Shown here piece after piece: positions 1 through 7,248 of a stretch of 10,219 nt of DNA. Below the pieces are notes generated by a model. That model worked only from the letters and a program-made list of their open reading frames with translations. It had not been told where the DNA came from and did no database searches. The stretch is from Jimgerdemannia flammicorona. Lineage: Eukaryota > Mucoromycota > Endogonomycetes > Endogonales > Endogonaceae. The DNA lies in the NCBI GenBank assembly GCA_003990745.1, contig RBNI01007525.1, forward strand, positions 1 to 10,219, given 5' to 3'. The translations under genes and the position numbers were made by a program. Position 1 is the first letter of the stretch; every line of letters begins with the position of its first letter.

Positions 1-9
1 CACCTCACG

Positions 10-453
10 ACCACCACCAACCCGCGCCTTACAAGATATGTTTCCTGTAATGGTGCTATAGCTTGTTGGCCTTCATTCCAACCCTCGCCCGGAAGTCAAA
101 GTCGCAGCGTGATGCCTGATACGCCTCCGTCGGGCCGCTCGCGCCAATGCGCCCATCGGTGATAAGGAACGAGGCCCGCCGTGCGCCAGTACAAGAGGCA
201 AAGTTGTAGTCGGCGTCGTATTGCGTGATAAGGCGGTTGATGAGGACGGATTGCGGAGAGCGCGATGGGCAAGAGATATTTGGTCATCAAAAACAGGTCG
301 GGATGCCGTGGAAGAAAAATTCTATATCGAGAATATATACACATATGCGCATATTATTATACTATTATTAAAATCATACGCATACCACTTCCGGCCTCAA
401 GTCCCTCAATTTCATCTCATCCTCACCCAGTTCAATTACCCGCCCACGAGCTC
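10..453 (-). pseudogene. Truncated, decayed copy of the REI1 3' region
   Basis: Read on the minus strand, this stretch aligns with the intact REI1 gene at 5328-6859. It covers the end of exon 2, intron 2 and exon 3 through the stop. The ancestral stop is still readable at 31-29. Several lesions show it is dead. A CAG-to-TAG change creates an early stop at 58-56, nine codons before the ancestral stop. A one-base loss near 439 shifts the exon 2 frame into a TAA. About 58 parent bases carrying the conserved LPSGARIGHRSLARYYKQ motif are replaced by four. A deletion removes the intron 2 acceptor, and a 15-nt in-frame deletion lies in exon 3. The intron is retained and its donor still reads GTATGC, so this is a DNA-level duplication and not a retrocopy. 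Similarity stops at about 453; the 5' two-thirds of the gene is absent. The left limit may lie outside the window. Confidence 0.9.
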
Positions 454-1137
454 TGGCCATGCAGTAGCATTGTGTTGTAAAAATTTCGACATAGAGAATG
501 CTCTGGCCTCTTCATCGGTCATGCATGCAAGTTTCAATGGGGTTATTCGTTCGTCTCGGGGGATGAATGCAAACGGAATTTTCCATTCGAACTCTCCTTG
601 GAGTCAAATTCACATGAATTGGTACTTGGCCATCTACTCGCACAGTGAAATAGGAAACCTTCAGTCTTTCCAAAGTTCGCCTCTCGATTTTACATAGTAT
701 ACAGGATTATCCAAACCACAACATTCGATCGCCTAGTTTCTCTCCTAATCCTTTCACGCGCTTCCAGAATACGATCCCAACGATAGGAAGCTATTAATGT
801 CCAATCTTGCACTACTGCCCTTCTCCCTCTATATAAGAGAACGTTGTCCTCGCAACATTCCAGCTGCTTGCCAAATCCTGCTTGACGTACCTTAAACCTA
901 AAAATATATATATATACGTCAAAACCAGCGATTGTGAGGCACGTAGGGTCGTCCAAGCCATTTGCAGATATTTTCTTTTCAGCATGTGTTTAATTGGAAG
1001 AGTATTAATGCAAATGAATTCATGTGTCGGAACGCCGACCGATTGAGAAAGATTTTATAAGACTCAATAGAAAACTTTGACATTGTTCCAGTACTTTCCG
1101 AAGTTATCTCCGAGCCTGACTTTTCGACATCAATGTT
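454..1137. other. Intergenic stretch without recognisable gene
   Basis: No open frame here begins with ATG and resembles a known protein. The longest minus-strand frame (956-690) opens with TTG and has no recognisable motif. A short (TA)n run lies near 904-916. The last bases before 1138 hold a tiny upstream frame, ATG at 1133 to TGA at 1150, that overlaps the kinase relic start in another frame. Confidence 0.6.
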
Positions 1138-2164
1138 ATGTCAAAATTGAAGTCCGCCTTCCCAAGTGATGATGAGAAGCTCGCGGAGTTCCTAACAATG
1201 CTTCAAATCGCCGAACGTACAGCTTGCACGGTTTGGATACCTTATCGTGAATTTGTCCTGGTTGAAAAGCTAGGCGAAGGTGGATTCGGCACCGTATACA
1301 AAGCCAAAGTGAATTTGTTGCATTTAAGATGTTGAACGGAAACGATCATGGAATAGATCAACTCCGGAATGAGGTGATTACAAATTACTCTTGTATCTGC
1401 AGAAATTGGTCATTGTATTCTTTTCTGCAACTAACTCATGTGGGACACACCTACTCTAATTCTTATGCAGATACTAGCCAACGCCAGCAGTTATAGGATT
1501 ATCGATGGATGATACGACTGGTTGCTATAATATGGTGATGGAATACGTTGCTGGCGGTGATCCCTGGATATAAGATCACCCGCCGGTTGCAAGTGATTCA
1601 TAATGCCGACTTTATCCACAACGACTTGCATTCAGGAAACATTGTATTCCTCGGTAAACCTAGCCTCAACCCTATGATTATTGACGTTGGTATAAGCAAC
1701 ACTGTACAACATTTCAGCACATATCGCGGGCAAATCTATGGCCGAATAGAATATCTTCCACCTGAAACATTTAAGGAAATTCACCGTGCACGAAAAAATC
1801 TGACATACATTGCCTTGGAACGCTTCTATGGCAACTAGCGGCAAGGTTCTGCCCTCGTGGAACAGCAGTGCTTCCGCTGATGCGACTTCTCCTAGATCAC
1901 GTGAGGAACCTGTTCCCGGCTCACCATCCGAATATTCAGACATCTACAAGAGATGCTGGAACCCTGACCCTGAAATGCGAAAGTATAGAGATAGATATCG
2001 CTGGCGATGAATGGCTGGATGACATTCCTGAAGCCGTGGCACATTTTGAGAAACTCCGAGCCGAGATCGCCTCTGAATCCGAGTTCTCGTTCGTTGGTGG
2101 GTCCATCAGCGAGTATCATACAAAGGATGAGTTGGAAAAACTGAGCAATAATCTTCTGAGTTAA
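1138..2164 (+). pseudogene. Protein kinase (TKL-like, fungal expanded family) relic
   Basis: A near-complete kinase domain can be followed in order, but only by changing frame. 1138-1310 encodes an N-terminal leader, WIPYREF and the glycine loop GEGGFGTVYKAK. 1311-1373 encodes the beta-3 strand EFVAFKML with the ATP-binding lysine. 1374-1470 looks like a 97-nt intron (GTGATT...CTAAC...ATGCAG). 1471-1494 encodes ILANASSY, and after one extra base 1496-1561 encodes MDDTTGCYNMVMEYVAGGD (beta-4/5 and hinge), ending at TAA 1571. 1575-1816 encodes the catalytic loop IHNDLHSGN (Asp at 1623), IIDVG in place of DFG (Asp at 1683) and YLPPE. 1817 onward encodes GTLLWQLA, then another frame gives SGKVLP and YKRCWNPDPEMR, then a third gives WLDDIPEAV to the TAA at 2162. 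The helix D/E region is mostly missing. Catalytic Asp residues are still legible, so decay is probably recent. Sequencing error cannot explain the missing helix. Confidence 0.87.
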
Positions 2165-2343
2165 GTTTTTATTTGTACAGGTGAATATATTTGTATTCCT
2201 ATGTCTATTACATCTGAAAGTCCTATCTGACTTTCGCTGGATATCTTGCTCCTTTATATGCAAAGTCGCATCACGGGCAATAAGTTAAAGGCAGACAAAT
2301 AACCATTACGAACAGCTTGGTGTGAATCTTGGCCGTGTGGAAG

Positions 2344-2929
2344 TGTAACGTAGCGGACGCTTACCTCGGAAAGTACGTCGGATTTCTTTATCTTGACTTC
2401 TTGTCTTCTTTGACTCCCAGAGTCAGTAGCAATGAGCTCGAAGGTTTAAAATGGTATGTTTGAAGGTCCTTTATCAGAGGAATACCAGGGTGAGGCTGAA
2501 ATGTATATCTGAAAGTCCTTTATCAGAATACTTTGTGATTTTACTAAACTGTTTCGATCTGAGGTTTATTCACTCATGATTCTGGTGTTATTTATACAAG
2601 TTGGCTAACTATAAGGTGGCTAAGTTATGAGTCATTACTGCGGAAATACGAAGATTGTAATATACGAACTTCGTAAATATGAACTTCGTATTTACTATCT
2701 TCGTATTTCTGCAGTAATGAGTTAGCCAACTTGTATAAATAACCTCAGAATCATGAGTGAATAAACCTCAGATCGAACCAGTTTAGTAAAAACACAAAAG
2801 TATTCTGATAAAGGACCTTCAGATATATTTCAACCTCACCCTGCAACTGACTCTGGGAGTCAAAGAAGACAAGAATTCAAGATAAAGAAATCCGACGTAC
2901 TTTCCAAGTTAAGCGTCCGCTACGTTACA
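2344..2929. mobile_element. 586-bp fold-back / MITE-like inverted-repeat element
   Basis: The whole segment is an imperfect palindrome with its axis near 2676. It starts TGTAACGTAGCGGACGCTTA and ends with the exact reverse complement. The outer roughly 84 bases of the two arms differ at only about four positions, and pairing continues to the centre. The left arm is about 80 bp longer because of two insertions: one of about 56 bp after 2430, and one of about 22 bp near 2609-2630. No transposase frame is present. I could not find a convincing target-site duplication at either end. A non-autonomous fold-back transposon is the simplest reading. The superfamily is undetermined. Confidence 0.85.
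2461..2531 (+). repeat. Short direct repeat inside the left arm of the fold-back element
   Basis: A 25-base unit at 2461-2485 (TGAAGGTCCTTTATCAGAGG...) is repeated at 2510-2531 as TGAAAGTCCTTTATCAGA followed by ATAC. The right arm has only the inner copy, so the extra copy belongs to the left-arm insertion and suggests a local duplication after the arms formed. Confidence 0.7.
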
Positions 2930-3325
2930 ACAGACGACTGTTCAAGGGTGGGTGGAAAATGTATTAACTGAGGAAAGAGCATCGCTCGTTACTCTAAAAT
3001 ATAGTTATTTAAAATAAACTGTGGTGTCAGAATGAATTTCTAAATTGCCTGATAAGCTGGTGAACGTCGTTTCAAAACTGGGAGCAGGACACAACATTGG
3101 CCAAACTGAATCTCAGAACTGTGTGAAACATTGGGCGTAGCTCTGTGATGAATCAAACTAAGGACTGGTTCGGTCCCTGATTTTCAGCTTTGGATGATAC
3201 CGTTTTTTCTGGGGCTGGAACCGGGGATGCCAATTTTTGCCTAAAGGACGACTATTTGCCAAAAGGGCGACGATCAGGATGGTTCCAGGACAGTTCCAGT
3301 CTACCTCTCCTGTCCTGGTTCCGTC
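2930..3325. other. Non-coding stretch rich in GGTTCC-type repeats, with hairpin
   Basis: No gene is recognised. From about 3163 the sequence holds several related GGTTC/GGAACC motifs in both orientations (GGACTGGTTCGGTCC at 3163, CTGGAACCGG near 3214, GGTTCCAGGACAG at 3281, CTGGTTCCGTCC near 3314). 3276-3293 and 3310-3327 form an 18-bp stem with 15 matches and a 16-nt loop. This looks like remains of a non-autonomous repeat element. A 110-codon minus-strand frame covers much of it but opens with GTA/GTG-type codons and has no known motif. Confidence 0.45.
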
Positions 3326-3378
3326 CTTGTCTATCACACACGCATTGGGTTTATTGCCCATCATGCTACGACGAGTAC
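3326..3378 (+). repeat. Direct repeat copy 1 (about 50 bp)
   Basis: The segment beginning CTTGTCTATCACACACGCAT and ending ATGCTACGACGAGTAC recurs at 3785-3834. The copies differ by two or three substitutions and a 3-bp ACG indel. The spacing is 459 bp. Confidence 0.85.
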
Positions 3379-3534
3379 TATGGGGTTCCAAAACCGAGGT
3401 ATCAATGATAGAATACTTTTGAATAAAAGGTAAAGTTTTTAAAATACATATGAATAAATACTGGTACAACATTTTGTGATCTGTATACATAATACTAAGA
3501 TGCGTCTTGTCTCATAGTTGCGACACGAAATAAC

Positions 3535-3582
3535 CACGTCCTACTCGCGATCTCGCGACACGTCCTACTCACGACCTTGCAA
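3535..3582 (+). repeat. 24-bp tandem repeat, two full units
   Basis: Units CACGTCCTACTCGCGATCTC+GCGA (3535-3558) and CACGTCCTACTCACGACCTT+GCAA (3559-3582) match at 20 of 24 positions. Partial units flank them: TTGCGACACG upstream and CACGACTGG downstream. No coding role is evident. Confidence 0.75.
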
Positions 3583-3722
3583 CACGACTGGTCCAACATT
3601 GAGAATAGGTGGCAGCAAATGTGATTATTGGTTCTGTATATCTTATAGTTTACTCCCTTAGTGTAGTCTTGTTCTGTATCCGCATATCCTATAGAACGTG
3701 TGTCGTTCAAATTTGTCGTCAC

Positions 3723-3774
3723 ATTCGACGTTCGAATAGTAGGTCAATAAGAATCAAATTTGGGAATCCCAAAT
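3723..3774. repeat. Two short perfect palindromes
   Basis: ATTCGA-CGT-TCGAAT (3723-3737) and ATTTGGGA-A-TCCCAAAT (3758-3774) are both perfect. They sit just left of the second copy of the direct repeat. They may mark an element boundary, but that is inference. Confidence 0.5.
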
Positions 3775-3784
3775 AGTTGTGCAT

Positions 3785-3834
3785 CTTGTCTATCTCACAC
3801 GCATTGGTTTTATTGCCCATCATGCTACGAGTAC
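3785..3834 (+). repeat. Direct repeat copy 2 (about 50 bp)
   Basis: Second copy of the 3326-3378 repeat, shorter by 3 bp. The roughly 406 bp between the copies contains the tandem repeat and palindromes. The pair may be the ends of a small element or the product of a local duplication. Confidence 0.85.
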
Positions 3835-4408
3835 AGCAAAATTCGAAAAGGATTGAGCTCCGTGAGATGCCAGGAGACAATGAGCGAATGATGCGGTGAT
3901 ATAATTATCTTGACCCAAACAAAGTGCGCCGCTTGACCATTTTCTTACATTGCACACGAAAACTTTATTTTATTTTATTTATTTATTTATTTTTAATGCA
4001 CACACCTCCACACTCAGCCCCTACATAGAATTCTTAAAAGATATCCCGGGTTGGCGTTCGCTGAAGACTCTCGGATTCACGGACGCCATCGAATGGCAAG
4101 GAGTTATCGAATTCGGGAGATACATTACTTTGTTTATGTCACATGCACGATGCTTTATTGTTTTTGGTTTTCTCGTTTTCTATGTATGGAACAATTCCCC
4201 CATTAATTTCAAATATCCGAAAACGGCGAAACAGTAGGATGAACCCTTTTCCTTCTCAAATTGATGTACTCACCAATGCAAGGTCGCCGACAAGGAATAT
4301 CAATGATGACGCACGTGAATGGCAGCTGGGATAGGACTGAGACTAGATGGACTTTGGCGGTTTTTTATCAACGCAACACGACTAATGTACGGTGGGGTAT
4401 AACCTAAC
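3835..4408. other. No recognisable gene; (TTTA)n tract and an unassigned open stretch
   Basis: A (TTTA)n/(TTTTA)n microsatellite runs about 3964-3994. A plus-strand frame stays open from 3950 to 4237 but opens with TTG. Its middle (FLKDIPGWRSLKTLGF, then DAIEWQGVIEFG) reads like real protein, while its ends are hydrophobic low-complexity sequence. It may be an exon or a decayed gene piece; I do not recognise the family. Confidence 0.4.
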
Positions 4409-4639
4409 CTGAGCTTGGTAAACATTGGCAAATCCACCTTCGGCAAGCTGTTTAAATTCGGTGAATAGACCGCGCTCAATCCAGGCAGGTATGGCTCCAG
4501 CTGCGGCACGTCCAAAGTGTTGAGACAGACAGACCACGCGCCACGATGCATCTGACCGGTGATATGAGCCTTTTCTAAGTGCGGAGACGGGAACAAGATG
4601 AATTGATTCGCATTCACATACAGACACTAAGCAGCACAA
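4409..4639 (-). pseudogene. Kinase N-terminal fragment (glycine-rich loop only)
   Basis: This minus-strand frame encodes IPAWIERGLFTEFKQLAEGG followed by FANVYQAQ. That matches the start of the kinase family at 1138: a W-I...F lead-in, then the glycine loop and the beta-2 VYxA. The rest of the domain is not found downstream on this strand: no VAxK, no HxD loop and no RCW motif. The frame has no ATG start; its first 45 or so codons are unrecognised. The match ends at CAG|GTTAGG, which could be a splice donor, but no plausible kinase exon follows. It is either a stranded fragment or the remains of a gene cut by rearrangement. Confidence 0.7.
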
Positions 4640-5327
4640 GCAAATGACAGCTTTTCATTTGTCGTTGATGGATGAAAAAGAAGGGTGGCTATGCCTGCAA
4701 GACCCTGATGAACCACCCGCCGCCTTTGGCCCCGTAATGGAAACGAGGCGAGGAACCCGCCAGACGAACCCCACTCGATGCTAGTCCCAATTGGACATAA
4801 CGTCCTAATTAAAAGCAGAAAATAGCTATTTGGACCCAAGTGGCGTGCGATTGTGGAATGCATGTCGTTTGGGGAGGGGTGGAAAGTATTTTGGGTACCA
4901 TGATTCATCGTTGTCTGCACAGCCGAGAGGGCAAGTTGAAATTGTGAGAGTGTATTTGTTTTCATGTGCTCCTCGTCTTTTTCGCCATCTATCCAGCGGA
5001 TTTTTCAATGGAATGTTGAGACTGATAGGAAATGTTGCCAGTGCTGGAGAGATGACGGGTTTTATGCACGTCCATTTTGAAAATCACATCGTGTGGTATT
5101 TCGCAAAATACATCTAGGATAAATTTTCAAGAAAGCGAAGCAGAATGTTTTGCTATAATACACAACGCAGAGTAGTTACAATTGAGAACAGCGACATGGA
5201 AACAAACAACTGAACGCTCTATAGTCCCATCTTCAACGTATTACGTGCGCAACCCTTAATCCTCCGCCACCCATGCTCTCCCTGCATCCAAATCTCCTCT
5301 CCCCCCCTCCCACCACCAACCCGCGCC
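4640..5327. other. Intergenic stretch, no gene seen
   Basis: Open frames on both strands (4830-5117 plus, 4965-4627 minus) open with TTG or lack familiar motifs, and they overlap each other. The right end, about 5300-5327, is the 3' flank of REI1. Its CACCACCAACCCGCGCC stretch is shared with the pseudogene at the window start. Confidence 0.5.
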
Positions 5328-5631
5328 TTACAAGATCTGTTCCCTGTAATGGTGCTGTAGCTTGTTGGCCTTTATGCCAATCCTCGCACGGAAGTCAAAG
5401 TCGTGGCGTGACGCCTGGTACGCCTCCGTCGGGCCACGCGCACCAGTACGCCCGTCGGTGATAAGGAAGCGCGCCCGCGGGCCTGAGCCCGTGCGCCGAT
5501 AGCCCGAGGAAGCAAAGTTGGAGTCGGCGTCGTATTGCGTGATAAGGCGGTTGATGAGGACCGAGTCGCGGGACTGTGCGGAGAGTGCAATGGGGAAACA
5601 GCAATTTGGTCATCAATAACAGGTAAAAAAA

Positions 5632-5666
<35 letters not shown>

Positions 5667-6859
5667 GAGAATATACACACATATGCACATATTATTATGA
5701 AATCACGCATACCTCTTCCGGCCTCAAGCTCTGCTTATAATACCTCGCCAAGCTCCTATGCCCGATCCTCGCGCCGCTTGGCAGAATCAACTCCATCTCG
5801 TCCTCACCCAGCTCAATCTTCCCGCCCACGAGCTCCGTCTCCGCACCCGCCTTCGCAGTGTCGTCGGCCGCCTCAGTCATCTCGGCATTGCCCTCTGCGT
5901 CTGGATACGAAGAGGTGAAATCATAAAAGTCCACGACCTCCATGATATCGTCCTCGGCATCGTACGCGATCTTGCAGTGTCCCTTGTCGACCATATGCTT
6001 CTGTACGGCCTTCAGCGACCGCATCCCGCGACCCTTGCCGTTGCAGTACAGGCATACGTTCCCCACGCTCACCTTCTCCCCTAGGTACCGGATCAGCCCA
6101 GCAAGGTCCACCAGATACTCGAGGTCCGGGATGAAGAAACTATGCGCCTTCGTCATGTGAGTCATATTAGCGTCGAAGGTCGCCGATCGCGCCGAGCAGA
6201 ACAGGCAGTCCTGGTCTGTAAGACGAGCGGACGTTTCAATCTTCTTGTCAATCAGAGAGAGCATCTCGGCCTCTGTCGTCTCGTCCGTCACAGTTAGACT
6301 GACGGTTTCGGCGGTGCGAGCGGTCGTGATGGAGGAGGCGTCATCTTTGGGGGTGGGGGTGGTGGGTGCGGAGGCCTGTTGCAGGGAGCGCCTGGCGGCG
6401 AGTTCTGCTGCTTTTTGTTCGGTTTCTTTGTGCTTCTTCGACTGGAGGTGGTTCGTGTGGGCGTTCTCGGTCGAATATACCTTGCTATAAAACAAAAATT
6501 ATGGACCCAACAATTAGCAAAATGCCACATCTTTGACTCGCCAGGCCCAAACGCAACCGTAAAGGACAACAACCGTACCTGCAAACCTCACACTCGGCCT
6601 GGAACGAGTTCTTCCCCGCCTGCTCCTTGTCCTTGGCTTGCTGCGCCAGGATCTTCTGTGCGAACTGCTCAGCGGACACGGGGGGCAGCTCTGCGACCTT
6701 GCGCTTCAGGTTGTAGCGGTGCCAGTCGGTGCGGTAGTGGTTGCGCTGGTTCTCTGCCGTGTGGAAGGCGACATGGCAGGCGAGACAGGTAAAGAGGGAG
6801 GAGCGGGGGGCAGATGGCTGGGAGGCGAGAGTGGGTTGTTGTTGGGTGATGTCAGTCAT
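5328..6859 (-). CDS. REI1: Cytoplasmic pre-60S ribosome biogenesis factor Rei1 (ZNF622 family)
   Basis: Rei1/ZNF622 proteins act in the cytoplasm on late pre-60S particles, near the peptide exit tunnel, and help release the export factor Arx1. Three exons are inferred: 6859-6579, 6484-5713 and 5573-5328, giving 432 aa, within the family's usual range. Intron 1 (6578-6485, 94 nt) runs GTACGG to TATAG with a CTAAT branch; intron 2 (5712-5574, 139 nt) runs GTATGC to CACAG. Four C2H2-type fingers are visible: C25/C28/H41/H47 (with the family's HYRTDWHRYNLKRKV), C90/C93/H106/H112 (split by intron 1), C187/C190/H203/H208 (DCLFC...HMTKAHSFFIPD) and C238/C241/H257/H263. These are followed by FYDFTSSYP, ELILPSGARIGHRSLARYYK and a conserved basic C-terminus ending near RIGIKANKLQHHYREQIL. 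The ATG at 6859 sits just before the first finger. A 32-base A/T run lies in intron 2. No defects are seen. The splice model is inferred from frame and homology. Confidence 0.96.
5625..5664 (+). repeat. Long poly(A) run (A7-C-A32) inside REI1 intron 2
   Basis: On the plus strand the run is seven A, one C, then 32 A; on the transcribed strand it is T-rich and lies about 50 nt after the donor. The homologous intron in the pseudogene copy (about 290-320) has only short A runs there. It may be slippage expansion or an inserted poly(A) tail. Its exact length is unreliable in any assembly. Confidence 0.9.
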
Positions 6860-7248
6860 TGTGTGGTAATGGGAAGAGAGGAGGAGGGCGAGTTATATAA
6901 AAAAAAAAAAAGAAAAATTCAGGTTGGGAGTGGTTTGATGACGTGGGCTTACAAATCGTGGGACTGCTCCAGAACAATTCCATCAACTATATAATTAATT
7001 ATAATCATCTTGGCGACCGTCGTGGGCAACTAGGTTTGGTATCGTGTCTAAGCCCAGATCGTCCGCTTAATATCAGACGAGTGTGCAATTCATCTTTGTA
7101 GCTGAGTGTGCAGTTTGCTTAATTCGATTTTCCGTAAAATGTGCTCGTATACCATTTATTGAATAAATAAAAATAGAATGGTGTGGCTGTGCCAAAAGGC
7201 TTAAAGGAATCGACTCCACCTTCGCTCCTTCGCCTCCCCCCCCCAGCA
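6860..7248. promoter_or_regulatory. Shared divergent promoter region of REI1 and the F-box gene
   Basis: The two start codons are 389 bp apart and point away from each other. Toward REI1, a TATATAA-like stretch lies at about 6892-6900 next to a poly(A)/poly(T) run at 6898-6911. A 14-bp perfect palindrome, TATAATTAATTATA, lies at 6990-7003 near the middle. Toward the F-box gene there is an A/T-rich GAATAAATAAAAATAG at 7161-7176. Promoter function is inferred from position only. Confidence 0.55.
7178..7204 (+). other. Short upstream open reading frame before the F-box gene
   Basis: ATG at 7178 opens an 8-codon frame ending at TAA 7202-7204, 44 nt before the ATG of the main gene. If the transcript begins upstream of 7178 it could reduce translation of the F-box protein. 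Whether it is in the mRNA cannot be seen. Confidence 0.4.

Noticed and set aside
10..453. REI1 copy as a processed (reverse-transcribed) pseudogene
   Set aside because: Intron 2 sequence and its donor are present and there is no poly(A) end.
10..453. RIP (repeat-induced point mutation) as the cause of decay
   Set aside because: C-to-T/G-to-A changes occur, but so do reverse transitions, transversions and several deletions; no one-sided bias is evident by eye.
221..697. 158-codon plus-strand frame
   Set aside because: It runs antisense across the REI1 pseudogene and then through unrelated sequence; no domain and no conservation with the parent locus in that frame.
1311..1330. 20-nt intron (GTGAATTTG...TTTAAG) rescuing the kinase frame
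   Set aside because: Far too short for a fungal intron, and it would remove the conserved VAFK lysine strand.
5372..5710. 112- and 97-codon minus-strand frames with poly-Phe
   Set aside because: They read through intron 2's T-run and exon 3 in the wrong frames; the correct frame gives the conserved Rei1 C-terminus.
6245..6994. Plus-strand frames of 81-137 codons opposite REI1
   Set aside because: They are antisense shadows of REI1 exons, which have strong domain support on the minus strand.
7183..7248. Longer F-box protein with 22 extra N-terminal residues
   Set aside because: The frame would need to start at GTG; the ATG at 7249 begins exactly at the F-box.
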